17,189 nt of DNA from NCBI GenBank assembly GCA_003552605.1, contig PUNN01000307.1, positions 1 through 17,189 of the forward strand, in the 5' to 3' direction. Source of the DNA: Phycisphaeraceae bacterium (GTDB lineage Bacteria > Planctomycetota > Phycisphaerae > Phycisphaerales > Phycisphaeraceae). Every line of letters begins with the position of its first letter. The stretch's first letter is position 1. Below the pieces are notes generated by a model. It was not told where the DNA came from. It saw only the letters and a list, made by a program, of their open reading frames with translations, and did no database searches. The position numbers were made by a program, and so were the translations under genes. Shown here one piece after another: positions 6,360 through 14,641 of this stretch.

Positions 6360-8513
6360 ATGTTCCAGGCCGACCATTTCTCGATCCGTGATGACTTCCC
6401 ACCGGTCAGTTACGAGCAATGGCGAGAGGTCGTGGAGCAGGACCTCAAGGGAGCGCCGTTCGAGAAACGGCTTGTCACCCATACCTACGAGGGCATCGGC
6501 CTTCAGCCGGTCTACACCCACAGGGATTGGCCGGGCGAGGATGATCCGGCCGGTTTCCCCGGCCTCACCCCGTTCACACGCGGTGCCACCCCGCTCGGTG
6601 CCACCCCGGGTGGCTGGGATATCTGCCAGGAGCACGCCCATCCGGACCCGGCTCAGACCAACGCCGCGGTGCTGACCGATCTCCAGCGGGGTGCTGACTC
6701 GGTGCTGCTGCGGCTGGATTACGCCGCGCGCCATGGCATGGCCCCGGCGGACCCAGCCGCGATTGATGCGGTGGGGCGCGATGGCGTGGCGATCCACCAT
6801 CGCCGCGACCTTGAACTGGCCCTCGCCGGGGTTCACCTGGACATGGCCGGCGTATCGCTGGAGGCGGGCGCGGCGTTTCTGCCCGCCGCCGCCGCGATGA
6901 TCGCGTTGTGGCAGGACCGCGGGGTTGATCCGGCCGCGGCCCGCGGAGCCTTCAACGCCGACCCGCTGGCCGTGCTCGCCCGTGATGGCCGGCTGCCCTG
7001 TTCGATCGACCGTGCCATGGCGCTGATGGGCGACCTGGCGGGCTATTGCCATCAGCACCTGCCCGGGGTGACCGCGGTTCGCATCGGCACCGGTCCGTAC
7101 CACCACGCGGGGGCCAATGCGGCACAGGACCTGGCATTTTCGATGGCCACGGCGGTGGCGTACCTGCGCTGCCTGACCGAGCATGGCATGAGCCTCGATG
7201 CCGCGGCGAGGCAGTTCAGGTTCAGCTACAGCGTCGGTTGCAACCTTTTCCTGGCCATCGCCAAGCTTCGTGCTGCACGAAAGCTGTGGGCGACCGTGCT
7301 CAAGCACTGCGCGGCGGATCCATCCACCGCGGCGATGAACATGCACGTGCGGACAAGCAAGCGGACCATCACGTCACGCGATCCGTGGGTGAACCTGTTG
7401 CGAAACACCGTCTGCTGCTTCGCCGCGATCGCGGCGGGTGCGCGCTCGATCACGAGTGAGCCGTTCGACAAGGCCCTCGGCCTGCCCGATGAGATGAGCC
7501 GGCGGATCGCAAGAAACACACCGATCATTCTGCTGGAAGAGGCCCACCTCGGATTCGTCAACGATCCCGGCGGTGGCTGCTGGCTCATCGAAAAGCTCAC
7601 CGACGAGTTAGCCGAGGCGGCCTGGCCGATCTTTCAGGCCGTCGAGCAGCGTGGCGGAATGGCCGCCGCGCTGCAATCGGGGTTCATAGCTGCACAGATC
7701 GACTCCGCCTTCAAGCCGCGGTTGAAGAACCTGGCCACGCGGCGGGATGCGATCACGGGTGTCAGCGAGTTCCCGGACAATTCGGAAAAGCCGTTGAACC
7801 GGCCGCAACCGGACTTGAGTGCGATCCGCAGCGCCGCGATCAACCGGCTGCGCCTGCTCGGCAGCACGCCCGAGGCCGAGGCGGCGGCCGATCGCCTGCA
7901 CCGGTCGGCATCGGAGCCCGATCAGGCGAATGGCGCCTTGACGCAACGGGCGATCGAGGCAGCCGCGGTCGACCTGCCACTTTCCCACATCCAGGAAGCG
8001 GCCCTTGGCCCGGTATCGGTGGCCGGCGAGGCGGTGACGATTGCCCCGCTGACGCCGCATCCCTACGCCGAACCGTTCGAGCAACTGCGCGATGCGGTGG
8101 ATGATTACAGGCAGGACACCGGTGCGCGGCCGAAGGTGTTTCTGGCCAATCTCGGCCCGGTCGCCGAACACACCGCGCGGGCCGGGTATGCCCGCAACTT
8201 CTTCGAGGCCGGTGGATTCGAGGTGATCTCGAGCGGGGACTGCGAGGACACCGAGGCGGCCGTGGACGCTTTTTCCCGAAGCGGTGCCCGTATCGCCGTG
8301 ATCTGTTCTTCCGATCGCCTCTACCACCAGCAGGTTGAGCATGTGGCACCGCGGCTCAAGGCCGCGGGGGCGCGGACCCTGGTGCTCGCCGGTTTCCCCG
8401 GGGATAACGAACCCACCTGGCGCGAGGCGGGGGTGGATCGGTTCATCTACATCAAGTGCGATGTGCTCGCGACATTGCGCGAGCTGCTGCGGCAGGAAGG
8501 GGTGCTTCAATGA
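6360..8513 (+). CDS. mutA: Methylmalonyl-CoA mutase small (beta) subunit
   Basis: This is the non-catalytic partner of MutB in the heterodimeric adenosylcobalamin-dependent mutase. The 717-residue protein shows the MutA start pattern (DDFPPVSYEQWREVVEQDLKG), then KRLVTHTYEGIGLQPVYT, a TIM-barrel region with ARNTPIILLEEAH and DPGGGCWLIEKL, and a C-terminal flavodoxin-like domain (from about residue 590). That domain lacks the cobalamin-ligand His: where MutB has KMGQDGHDRG this has ANLGPVAEHTARAG. This is normal for small subunits, which do not bind B12. ATG 6360 is preferred for family fit; GTG 6321 in frame, just after the G-run tract, would add 13 residues. Neither has a standard ribosome site. 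It overlaps mutB by 4 nt (ATGA), so the subunits are probably made in equal amounts. Confidence 0.94.
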   Translation: MFQADHFSIRDDFPPVSYEQWREVVEQDLKGAPFEKRLVTHTYEGIGLQPVYTHRDWPGEDDPAGFPGLTPFTRGATPLGATPGGWDICQEHAHPDPAQTNAAVLTDLQRGADSVLLRLDYAARHGMAPADPAAIDAVGRDGVAIHHRRDLELALAGVHLDMAGVSLEAGAAFLPAAAAMIALWQDRGVDPAAARGAFNADPLAVLARDGRLPCSIDRAMALMGDLAGYCHQHLPGVTAVRIGTGPYHHAGANAAQDLAFSMATAVAYLRCLTEHGMSLDAAARQFRFSYSVGCNLFLAIAKLRAARKLWATVLKHCAADPSTAAMNMHVRTSKRTITSRDPWVNLLRNTVCCFAAIAAGARSITSEPFDKALGLPDEMSRRIARNTPIILLEEAHLGFVNDPGGGCWLIEKLTDELAEAAWPIFQAVEQRGGMAAALQSGFIAAQIDSAFKPRLKNLATRRDAITGVSEFPDNSEKPLNRPQPDLSAIRSAAINRLRLLGSTPEAEAAADRLHRSASEPDQANGALTQRAIEAAAVDLPLSHIQEAALGPVSVAGEAVTIAPLTPHPYAEPFEQLRDAVDDYRQDTGARPKVFLANLGPVAEHTARAGYARNFFEAGGFEVISSGDCEDTEAAVDAFSRSGARIAVICSSDRLYHQQVEHVAPRLKAAGARTLVLAGFPGDNEPTWREAGVDRFIYIKCDVLATLRELLRQEGVLQ

Positions 8514-10699
8514 GTACCGTTCCCGATTTCTCGACCCTCGCTTTCGATCCGCCCGCCCGTGATGGTTCGCTCGAGCAGTGGCAACGCATGGCCAGTGAAG
8601 CCGCCGGCCGCGATGTCAGCGCCATGTCGTGGACGACACCGGAGCACATCTCCATCAAGCCGCTGTACACCGCGGCGGACCACGAGGGCCTTGAGCACCT
8701 GCACACGATGCCGGGGCTGCCGCCCTACGTGCGCGGCCCGTACGCGACGATGTACGTGCTCCAGCCATGGACGGTGCGCCAGTACGCGGGCTTCTCGACG
8801 GCGGAGGAATCCAACGCCTTCTACCGCCGCAACCTCGCTGCGGGGCAGAAGGGGCTCAGCATCGCCTTCGACCTTGCCACCCACCGCGGCTACGACTCCG
8901 ACCACGAGCGCGCGGGCGGTGATGTGGGCATGGCGGGCGTGGCAATTGACTCGATCCTGGACATGCGGCGACTGTTCGATGGCATCCCGCTTGACCGGAT
9001 GAGCGTGTCGATGACGATGAACGGTGCGGTGCTGCCGGTCATGGCGCTCTACATCGTGGCGGCGGAAGAGCAGGGCGTGAAGCCTTCGCAGCTCTCGGGC
9101 ACCATTCAGAACGACATTCTCAAGGAGTTCATGGTCCGCAACACCTATATCTATCCGCCCGGGCCGAGCATGCGGATCATCGCCGATATCTTCCGCTACA
9201 CCAGCGAGCACATGCCACGGTACAACAGCATCAGCATCTCGGGCTACCACATGCAGGAAGCGGGGGCCACCGCCGATCTCGAGCTGGGTTACACCCTCGC
9301 CGATGGTGTCGAGTACGTGCGCACGGGAGTGCAGGCGGGGCTGGATGTGGACCACTTCGCGCCGCGGCTGAGCTTCTTCTGGGCGGTGGGGATGAACTTC
9401 TTCATGGAAGTGGCCAAGATGCGTGCCGGCCGGATGCTCTGGGCCAGCCTCATCAGGCAGTTCAACCCTTCCAACCCCAAGAGCATGTCGCTTCGCACCC
9501 ACAGCCAGACCAGCGGCTGGAGCCTGACCGCGCAGGATGTCTACAACAACGTCATCCGCACCTGCCTCGAGGCCATGGCGGCCACACAGGGCCATACGCA
9601 GAGCCTGCATACCAATGCGCTCGATGAAGCACTGGCCCTGCCCACCGACTTTTCCGCCCGCATCGCGCGCAACACGCAATTGTTCCTCCAGCAGGAGACC
9701 GACACATGCCGCGTGGTGGACCCCTGGGGCGGCAGCTATTTCGTCGAGCGGCTCACACACGAACTTGCCGGCCGTGCCTGGGCACACATACGGGAAATCG
9801 AGCAGCTCGGCGGCATGGCGCGGGCGATCGAGAAAGGCATTCCCAAGCTTCGCATCGAGGAAGCCGCCGCGCGGGCCCAGGCGCGCATCGACTCGGGCCG
9901 GCAGACCGTGGTGGGGCTTAACAAGTATCCGCTTGACACGCCCGAGCAGGTGGATGTGCTCAAGGTCGATAACTCTGCCGTTCGCCAGTCCCAGGTGGCC
10001 CGGCTCGAGGCGCTGCGCCGCCAGCGTGACCAGGCGAAAGTCGATGCAGCGCTCAGCGCCCTGACCCGCTGCGCGGAAACGGGCGAGGGCAACCTGCTCG
10101 AATGCGCCGTCGGCGCTGCCCGGGCCATGGCCACGGTGGGTGAGATTTCGTATGCTCTGGAGAAGGTCTGGGGCCGTCACCAGGCCCGGACGCAGACGGT
10201 ACGCGGGGTATACAGCGGCGAGATGGGTAGCGACACCGATCAACTCCAGACCATCCGATGTCGCATCGCGGCATTCGAGAAGGCCGAAGGCCGCCGCCCC
10301 CGCATCCTCATCGCCAAGATGGGGCAGGATGGCCACGATCGCGGCCAGAAGGTCGTGGCCAGCGCCTACGCCGACATGGGCTTCGATGTCGATGTCGGCC
10401 CGCTGGTTCAGACCCCGGTGGAGACCGCCCGCCAGGCCGTGGAGAACGATGTGCATGTCTGTGCGGTCAGCTCGCTCGCCGCCGGTCACCTGACACTGAT
10501 CCCGGCCCTGCGCCAGGAGCTTGAAAAGCTCGGCCGCGGTGACATCATGATCATCGCAGGCGGCGTCATCCCCCCGCAGGATTACGAGGCGCTTTACGAG
10601 GCCGGTGCCAGCCTCATCTTCGGCCCTGGCACCATCATCGCCCGCGCTGCCGGGCAGGTGCTTGATGAACTTGGCACGCTGCTCGGGATCGATGTGTGA
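8510..10699 (+). CDS. mutB: Methylmalonyl-CoA mutase large (alpha) subunit
   Basis: The catalytic subunit interconverts (R)-methylmalonyl-CoA and succinyl-CoA by a radical mechanism using adenosylcobalamin, in propionate, branched-chain or odd-chain fatty acid metabolism. The 729-residue protein has the substrate-binding barrel with YPPGPSMRIIADIF, NSISISGYHMQEAGA and ARNTQLFLQQET...DPWGGSYFVERL. The C-terminal B12 domain has the D-x-H-x-x-G motif, with the cobalt-ligand His at residue 609, close to the position in the Propionibacterium enzyme. All expected motifs are intact. The ATG at 8510 is backed by AGGAAGGGG about 8 nt upstream and overlaps the mutA stop. An upstream in-frame start at 8456 lies within mutA and is unlikely. 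No meaB chaperone or epimerase gene follows; the next gene is convergent. Confidence 0.97.
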   Translation: MSTVPDFSTLAFDPPARDGSLEQWQRMASEAAGRDVSAMSWTTPEHISIKPLYTAADHEGLEHLHTMPGLPPYVRGPYATMYVLQPWTVRQYAGFSTAEESNAFYRRNLAAGQKGLSIAFDLATHRGYDSDHERAGGDVGMAGVAIDSILDMRRLFDGIPLDRMSVSMTMNGAVLPVMALYIVAAEEQGVKPSQLSGTIQNDILKEFMVRNTYIYPPGPSMRIIADIFRYTSEHMPRYNSISISGYHMQEAGATADLELGYTLADGVEYVRTGVQAGLDVDHFAPRLSFFWAVGMNFFMEVAKMRAGRMLWASLIRQFNPSNPKSMSLRTHSQTSGWSLTAQDVYNNVIRTCLEAMAATQGHTQSLHTNALDEALALPTDFSARIARNTQLFLQQETDTCRVVDPWGGSYFVERLTHELAGRAWAHIREIEQLGGMARAIEKGIPKLRIEEAAARAQARIDSGRQTVVGLNKYPLDTPEQVDVLKVDNSAVRQSQVARLEALRRQRDQAKVDAALSALTRCAETGEGNLLECAVGAARAMATVGEISYALEKVWGRHQARTQTVRGVYSGEMGSDTDQLQTIRCRIAAFEKAEGRRPRILIAKMGQDGHDRGQKVVASAYADMGFDVDVGPLVQTPVETARQAVENDVHVCAVSSLAAGHLTLIPALRQELEKLGRGDIMIIAGGVIPPQDYEALYEAGASLIFGPGTIIARAAGQVLDELGTLLGIDV

Positions 10700-10750
10700 C
10701 GCCGTGCGGTGTTGGATTGTTGGAACCGGGTGCGGGCCGAACGCGTACCG

Positions 10751-10764
10751 GTGTGAATGCACAC
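10751..10764 (+). terminator. Weak hairpin downstream of mutB
   Basis: GTGTG-AATG-CACAC gives a perfect 5-bp stem 51 nt after the mutB stop, in the 82-bp gap between convergent genes. It lacks a T-tract, so a terminator role rests mainly on position. Confidence 0.2.
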
Positions 10765-10781
10765 GACACGATTTGCTGCCC

Positions 10782-11198
10782 TCAACGGGGCTCGCAGTGG
10801 CGGGCGGGCTGGCCTTGCTCGCGGCATTTGCGGATGGGCGCCTCGGTGATTTCGAGGCCGCGCTCACTTTGGCGCGGAACCCATTCGCCGCGGTCGGGCT
10901 CGCGAACGCGGTCGCCATCGCGGAGGTAGCCGACGAAAATGTCATCCGGGTCGCAGCCCCCGCAACCGTAGACCGCCGCGCGGGCCACCTCGCCGCGGCC
11001 GGCACCCGGGTCTTCCACATCGCTGCCTGCGACGAACAACTCCTGATTGTCGATGTCGTAGTAATAGACATCGACCACATCCCGATGTCCATTACCGGTT
11101 CCGAAAAAGACAAGCACGACAATCAGCACAATCGCCGCGATGCCCATGGCCCCAACGGCAATCATCGGGTTGTTGTTGATCATCTCACGAAATGACAT
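10782..11198 (-). CDS. Small single-span membrane protein with CGGC motif, planctomycete-type hypothetical
   Basis: A 138-residue protein with one membrane span (about 12-32, very hydrophobic) after a short N terminus ending in NNNP, and a soluble tail. The tail starts with VYYYDIDNQELFVA (44-57) and contains AAVYGCGGCDPDDIFVGYL (74-92), a CxxC motif at C79/C82. Two more cysteines (C125, C135) are near the end. From memory, planctomycetes have many small proteins with a YFYDLNTGELF-like block followed by a CG-x-C block, so this looks like a lineage-specific family of unknown role. The start has AAGG about 11 nt upstream. It lies 61 bp downstream of the first prepilin gene on the same strand and may be cotranscribed with it. 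A redox or metal role for CGGC is possible but unsupported. Confidence 0.75.
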   Translation of the reverse strand: MSFREMINNNPMIAVGAMGIAAIVLIVVLVFFGTGNGHRDVVDVYYYDIDNQELFVAGSDVEDPGAGRGEVARAAVYGCGGCDPDDIFVGYLRDGDRVREPDRGEWVPRQSERGLEITEAPIRKCREQGQPARHCEPR

Positions 11199-11259
11199 GG
11201 GAATTGACCTTCAGGTTATCAGGGCCGCTTGCTGAAAATGCGGCAGTGGTGGCTGCGAC

Positions 11260-12006
11260 TCAGCGCAGGCGGAAGCGCGGTCGTTCATCGCTGTCACCGA
11301 GCGCGGGGATGTCTTCCTCTTCCATGGCACTGACGTGCCCATCAAAGAAGACCATGTTCGTCAACGTGGCGCCGGCATGGCGCAGGTTGACCCGTTCGGC
11401 GATACGGTTGGCCGCGGTGACCCCATCGTACAGCGCGATCTTGTCGCTCGTTGAGGTGATGTTGAGCAGCCTGTTGAACCCGACGCCCCCCCCACCATCT
11501 GCGGGGATGCGTCGAAACGGGTGCTGGTCGACCAGCCATGTATCGGCGTTGACGCCGTACCACGCCTGCGCCCACCGATCCTCGGCTTCGCGCTCGGTGC
11601 GATAGGGCACCCCGACTGTCCCCTCCCGGTCGCGGCGGGAGTCGGGCGAGGGCCAGGTATCCGCCACCTCATCGGCCCCCGTCGGGCAGCGGTAGACCGA
11701 ATCGCCGGGCACTTCCTGCTGCGAGTCAGTCAGCGGGGCATCGATGTACCCATCTTCGATCAGGATGGTGGCCCAGCTTTGCGTGGTGTAGCCGCTGCCG
11801 TAATCAAACGGGATGATGCGGTCCTGGTGATCCGCGGAGTAACCAAGCACACTGGTCATGATCTGCCGCAGGTTCGATGCACACTGCGTCCGCTCGGCCG
11901 ATTCACGCACCGTCGCCAGCGCCGGCAGCAACATGGCGATCAGCAGGGCGATGATCGAGATGACCACGAGCAGTTCGATGAGGGTAAAACCGTGTTTGCG
12001 ATTCAT
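11260..12006 (-). CDS. Prepilin-type N-terminal cleavage/methylation domain protein (divergent member)
   Basis: A 248-residue type II secretion/type IV pilin-like protein. It begins with a class III signal: a short basic leader, cleavage site G6|F7 and Glu at +5 (E11), in HGFTLIELLVV, then a hydrophobic helix to about residue 30. After ERTQCASNLRQ the body differs from the three neighbouring paralogs. The C-terminal H...FFDG motif is present but spaced H-x11-DG rather than H-x9-DG. GGAG lies about 8 nt before the ATG. A candidate promoter is about 220 nt upstream, giving a long leader. It would be processed by a prepilin peptidase and built into a pseudopilus or surface fibre; no assembly gene is nearby. 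The same-strand 138-residue gene follows after 61 bp. Confidence 0.9.
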   Translation of the reverse strand: MNRKHGFTLIELLVVISIIALLIAMLLPALATVRESAERTQCASNLRQIMTSVLGYSADHQDRIIPFDYGSGYTTQSWATILIEDGYIDAPLTDSQQEVPGDSVYRCPTGADEVADTWPSPDSRRDREGTVGVPYRTEREAEDRWAQAWYGVNADTWLVDQHPFRRIPADGGGGVGFNRLLNITSTSDKIALYDGVTAANRIAERVNLRHAGATLTNMVFFDGHVSAMEEEDIPALGDSDERPRFRLR

Positions 12007-12049
12007 GATAAGGCTCCAGCAGTTACAGCAGACTCCCTCCGGTAATACG

Positions 12050-12102
12050 CCCGCGGACCCGCCCCCGGACCCCTTGGCCCCCCGTTCCCGACTCGCCCGG
12101 GC
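12050..12102 (-). promoter_or_regulatory. G-run tract in the leader of the first prepilin gene
   Basis: Read on the minus (sense) strand this has successive G runs of 3, 6, 4, 5 and 3 with short spacers (AAC, CCAA, TCC, C), meeting quadruplex spacing. It lies 44-96 nt before the ATG. It resembles the mutA-leader tract in being GC-only low-complexity with GGGGG/CCCCC runs. Confidence 0.35.
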
Positions 12103-12235
12103 ATGAATGTAACTTGATTCGACGAGTGCGCGGCTCGGCTTGTCCTCGCTCCCCGGCCTTCAACGCCTGGCCGCGCGGGGCGAGAGGCCGAAGGAGGCGT
12201 GGAAAGCGTACCGCATTCCACAACTGTCCGTCACG

Positions 12236-12264
12236 ATCCTAGGGATTCCGGGATGGACGTTCAA
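12236..12264 (-). promoter_or_regulatory. Candidate promoter of the first prepilin gene
   Basis: On the minus strand TTGAAC (12264-12259) and TAGGAT (12241-12236) are 17 nt apart, each 4 of 6 to the sigma-70 consensus. It would leave a leader of about 220 nt. Confidence 0.3.
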
Positions 12265-12470
12265 CATGAGATGAAGTTGTGCGGAAAATCGGGGGAGAGG
12301 CGCGGCGATTTCGCCCGCTCCGATGGGGACTGGTGCAACATCTACCCACATTCACTTACTGCCCACCCTGACGCACCTTCGCCAAGCGGTCATCGTGAAC
12401 GGGCGGGCCTCTTGTTTCGGGCCATGGGCCGGGCGTTTCTGCCGGTCCCGGGGGGCTGTATCCTTTCGTT

Positions 12471-13289
12471 TCACCGATACCACGGTGAGGGGCGATGTGA
12501 CTTGTCGCGCTCGCCATCATCGCGATGCACGCTGATGATCTGCTCGGTGTCATAACTTGCCGCACGGCCATCGAAGAAGGCGATGTTGATGTTGTCACCG
12601 TGCCGGACGCTGTAGGCATCGAAGCTGCTGACGTGATACGCCACCCCGTCGAAGATCGAGATGACCTCCGAGGGGGAGAACGCGAAGTGGTCCATCCGCA
12701 CCTGCATGGGGATGCCGCTGCGGCCGGAGGTGTAGCCGTGATCTGAAACGAGCCGGGAATATGGAAAGACGCCCCATGTCTGCGCCGGGTCCCACATGTT
12801 GGTCTCCTTGTTGGTTCCACCGATGCCGTAGGAGGTCTCGGCGACAAGGCCATCGCGGCCGGTCTCGCCGCGGCTGATCTTGCGCCGCTCGGCATCATAA
12901 CGTCCATCACGGGTGCGCGGGTTGATGCTCGTGTTCAACTCGCCGATGTCCGATGGGCAGCGGAGGGCCGTCTCCTCATCGGATGCGCGGTCCGGGTCGG
13001 AAGGTTCACTCACACCCGGCATGCGGTCGTGATAGACAAGGTTGGCAAACCACCGCATGTCGATCCCCGGCACGATGCGGTCGTCCATGACGCCGATGAG
13101 GGTGTCACGGTTGTCGCTGTGATGCTGATTCAGCGCGATCTGCGTCTGGCGGAGGTTGGAAAGGCAGGTGACGCTGTTGGCCGCTTCCCGGACCGATGCC
13201 AGCGCCGGTAGCAGCAGAGCGATAAGCAGCGCAATAATGGAAATGACCACGAGCAGCTCGATGAGGGTGAAACCTTGTCGACGATCCAT
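12471..13289 (-). CDS. Prepilin-type H-X9-DG protein (paralog 2)
   Basis: A 272-residue pilin-like protein. The class III signal has cleavage at G6|F7 and Glu11 (MDRRQGFTLIEL), with the hydrophobic helix to about residue 30. The body shares with the next two genes CLSNxRQ, WFANLV, the ALRCPSDIG block, RKISRGETGRDGL and ETSYGI. It ends in RHGDNINIAFFDG (H-x9-DG) and the tail SHRPSPWYR. The ATG at 13289 is chosen because AGGAG lies 7 nt upstream and it puts the signal at the N terminus; the open frame runs 60 codons further up through a G-run repeat and is not coding there. The gap to the next gene is 167 bp, so it may have its own promoter or be read through. Function within a pilus-like structure is inferred. 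Confidence 0.92.
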   Translation of the reverse strand: MDRRQGFTLIELLVVISIIALLIALLLPALASVREAANSVTCLSNLRQTQIALNQHHSDNRDTLIGVMDDRIVPGIDMRWFANLVYHDRMPGVSEPSDPDRASDEETALRCPSDIGELNTSINPRTRDGRYDAERRKISRGETGRDGLVAETSYGIGGTNKETNMWDPAQTWGVFPYSRLVSDHGYTSGRSGIPMQVRMDHFAFSPSEVISIFDGVAYHVSSFDAYSVRHGDNINIAFFDGRAASYDTEQIISVHRDDGERDKSHRPSPWYR

Positions 13290-13386
13290 GAGATGACTCC
13301 TGTGTGACGGCGAGATCGCCCCCTGTGACGTTGACCGTTCATGCACGAACAGGCGGGATTCATTGATCCCATTGTCGCAATCCCAG

Positions 13387-13435
13387 CCCCCGGAACCCGG
13401 CCCCCGGCCCCCGGCCCCCGGCTCCCGGAACCCCG
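13387..13435 (-). repeat. Tandem GGCCCCC low-complexity tract
   Basis: Three or more head-to-tail GGCCCCC units sit between flanking CCCGGAA/CCCCGGAA units. On the minus (sense) strand of the neighbouring gene this gives eight G runs of 3-5 separated by 2-4 nt, ending about 100 nt before the paralog 2 ATG. It extends an open frame upstream of that gene that should not be annotated as coding. Confidence 0.6.
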
Positions 13436-13456
13436 CATCGCCGCGCCGGCCGTCAC

Positions 13457-14302
13457 TCACTTGTACCACGGTGTCGGCCGGTGCGATTTATCCCGTTCAC
13501 CATCATCACGATGGACGCTGAGGATGTCCTCGGTATGGTAGGTGCCAGCGCTGCCATCGAAAAAGGCCACGTTGATGTTGTCGCGATGGCGAACGCTGTA
13601 TGAATCATAGGCGGTAACGTGGTAAATGAGCCCATCGTATATCGAGATCAGGTCTCCCGGGGGAACCTCGAAATGGTCGATGCGGACAGCGAGTCGGACG
13701 CCGTGACGGCCGCTGTTATAGCCGTGCCGCGCAACCATCCGCGAATAGGGGACGTTTCCCCAGCCACCGGCCGCAGGATCCCATGCATTGGTTTCCTTGT
13801 TGCTGCCGTTGATGCCGTAGGAGGTTTCGCCCACCAGCCCATCACGTCCCGTCTCGCCGCGGCTGATCTTGCGGCGGAGGTCATCGTAGCGGTAGTCCCG
13901 GGTGCGAACGGACCACGTCACGCCGCTGGCCACTTCGCCAATGTCGCTTGGGCAGCGGAGGGCGGTGCGCTCCTCGTTCGCCTGATCGGAGTCCGGGTCC
14001 GATGGCGGTTGCACGCCCGGCAGGCGCTCATCGCGGACAAGGTTGGCAAACCACTTGAGGTTGACCCCCGAAACGAGCCGGTCATCCTGCACCGCGATCA
14101 GCAGGTTGCGATGTTCAACATGGTAGTCGGTCAGCGCCATCTGCACCTGCCGCTGATTGGACAGGCAGGTCATCGTCCGGGCCGACTCCTGCACCGAGCC
14201 GAGGGCGGGGATGAGCAGTGCGATCAGCAGGGCGATGATCGAGATCACCACGAGCAACTCGATGAGGGTGAACGCACGGTGCCGGTGCCACGGATGGATC
14301 AT
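13457..14302 (-). CDS. Prepilin-type H-X9-DG protein (paralog 3)
   Basis: A 281-residue pilin-like protein with a His/Arg-rich leader. Cleavage would fall at A10|F11, with Glu15 (AFTLIEL): Ala replaces the usual Gly at -1. The hydrophobic helix is followed by CLSNQRQVQ, DYHVEHRN, WFANLV, ERTALRCPSDIGE, RKISRGETGRDGL and SYGINGSNKET, then RHRDNINVAFFDG (H-x9-DG). Its C-terminal VHRDDGERDKSHRPTPWYK is almost the same as in paralog 2. The ATG at 14302 has AAGGAG 7 nt upstream; 38 codons of open frame above it are rejected. A -35/-10 pair 123-152 nt upstream is shared with paralog 4. The 5' coding block is nearly identical in DNA to paralog 4 while the rest has diverged. Confidence 0.93.
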   Translation of the reverse strand: MIHPWHRHRAFTLIELLVVISIIALLIALLIPALGSVQESARTMTCLSNQRQVQMALTDYHVEHRNLLIAVQDDRLVSGVNLKWFANLVRDERLPGVQPPSDPDSDQANEERTALRCPSDIGEVASGVTWSVRTRDYRYDDLRRKISRGETGRDGLVGETSYGINGSNKETNAWDPAAGGWGNVPYSRMVARHGYNSGRHGVRLAVRIDHFEVPPGDLISIYDGLIYHVTAYDSYSVRHRDNINVAFFDGSAGTYHTEDILSVHRDDGERDKSHRPTPWYK

Positions 14303-14424
14303 GGCTTTGCTCCTTAGAAGGCGTGGTCGGCTGCACGGCGCTGCTGGCCGCAACCCGGCCCTTCGGGCGCATCCAGCGAGACACGCGCGAGGCGCCGTCC
14401 GCCACCAGCACCTCAACTGTTCGT

Positions 14425-14454
14425 ATTTTAACCCATATGTGCTCGAGATGCGAA
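14425..14454 (-). promoter_or_regulatory. Promoter of prepilin paralog 3
   Basis: Minus strand: TTCGCA (14454-14449), an 18-nt spacer, TAAAAT (14430-14425). The same -35 and spacer occur before paralog 4, and both have an A/T-rich upstream stretch containing a matching AAAAA-(T)GCATTTA element 17-18 nt above the -35. Confidence 0.55.
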
Positions 14455-14550
14455 TCTCAGGGGATTTTTCTTAAATGCTTTTTATTCCGTATTTTGCGCT
14501 TCGTGACTGGCGTAATTTCCGTTTTTGCGTCCGCAGAATCGGGGCTCATG

Positions 14551-14617
14551 ATGGCCACCAGCCGCCCCGGAGAGACGGCTGCTGAACATACCACTCACGC
14601 TACATGCGTTCGCCCTG
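14551..14617 (+). repeat. Family A repeat, decayed right half
   Basis: It matches the right half of family A: the ATGGCCA-CAGCCG / CGGCTGCTGA stem with several substitutions, ending in the intact 18-bp terminus CTACATGCGTTCGCCCTG (14600-14617). No left terminal repeat and no flanking duplication is found, so it is an old or truncated copy. Confidence 0.7.
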
Positions 14618-14641
14618 CGGTCGACTGTGGGAACTTTTACT

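Larger units (their letters stand above)
12007..12470. other. Leader and intergenic region upstream of the first prepilin gene
   Basis: No gene is supported. It holds a sense-strand G-run tract (12050-12102), an imperfect inverted repeat at 12145-12184 (CTCGC-CCCC against GGGGCGAG with an inner CGGCC/GGCCG), the candidate promoter at 12236-12264, and about 200 bases up to the next stop codon in which I see nothing definite. Confidence 0.6.
14303..14641. other. Intergenic region between prepilin paralogs 3 and 4
   Basis: No gene is supported. It contains a leader of about 115 nt for paralog 3 (with small GC hairpins), its candidate promoter (14425-14454), an A/T-rich upstream stretch (about 14460-14530) that stands out from the GC-rich surroundings, and the decayed family A repeat (14551-14617), which begins 25 bp beyond the paralog 4 stop codon. 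Confidence 0.65.

Noticed and set aside
8507..11122. An 871-codon open frame on the minus strand opposite mutB.
   Set aside because: It mirrors mutB, whose motifs and start are unambiguous. Long antisense frames are common in GC-rich genes; the translation is His/Arg-rich low-complexity without family features.
13290..13469. A 60-residue N-terminal extension of prepilin paralog 2.
   Set aside because: It passes through the GGCCCCC tract. The internal ATG has a good ribosome site and a proper prepilin leader.
14303..14416. A 38-residue N-terminal extension of prepilin paralog 3.
   Set aside because: The ATG at 14302 has AAGGAG at the right distance and places the class III signal at the N terminus.
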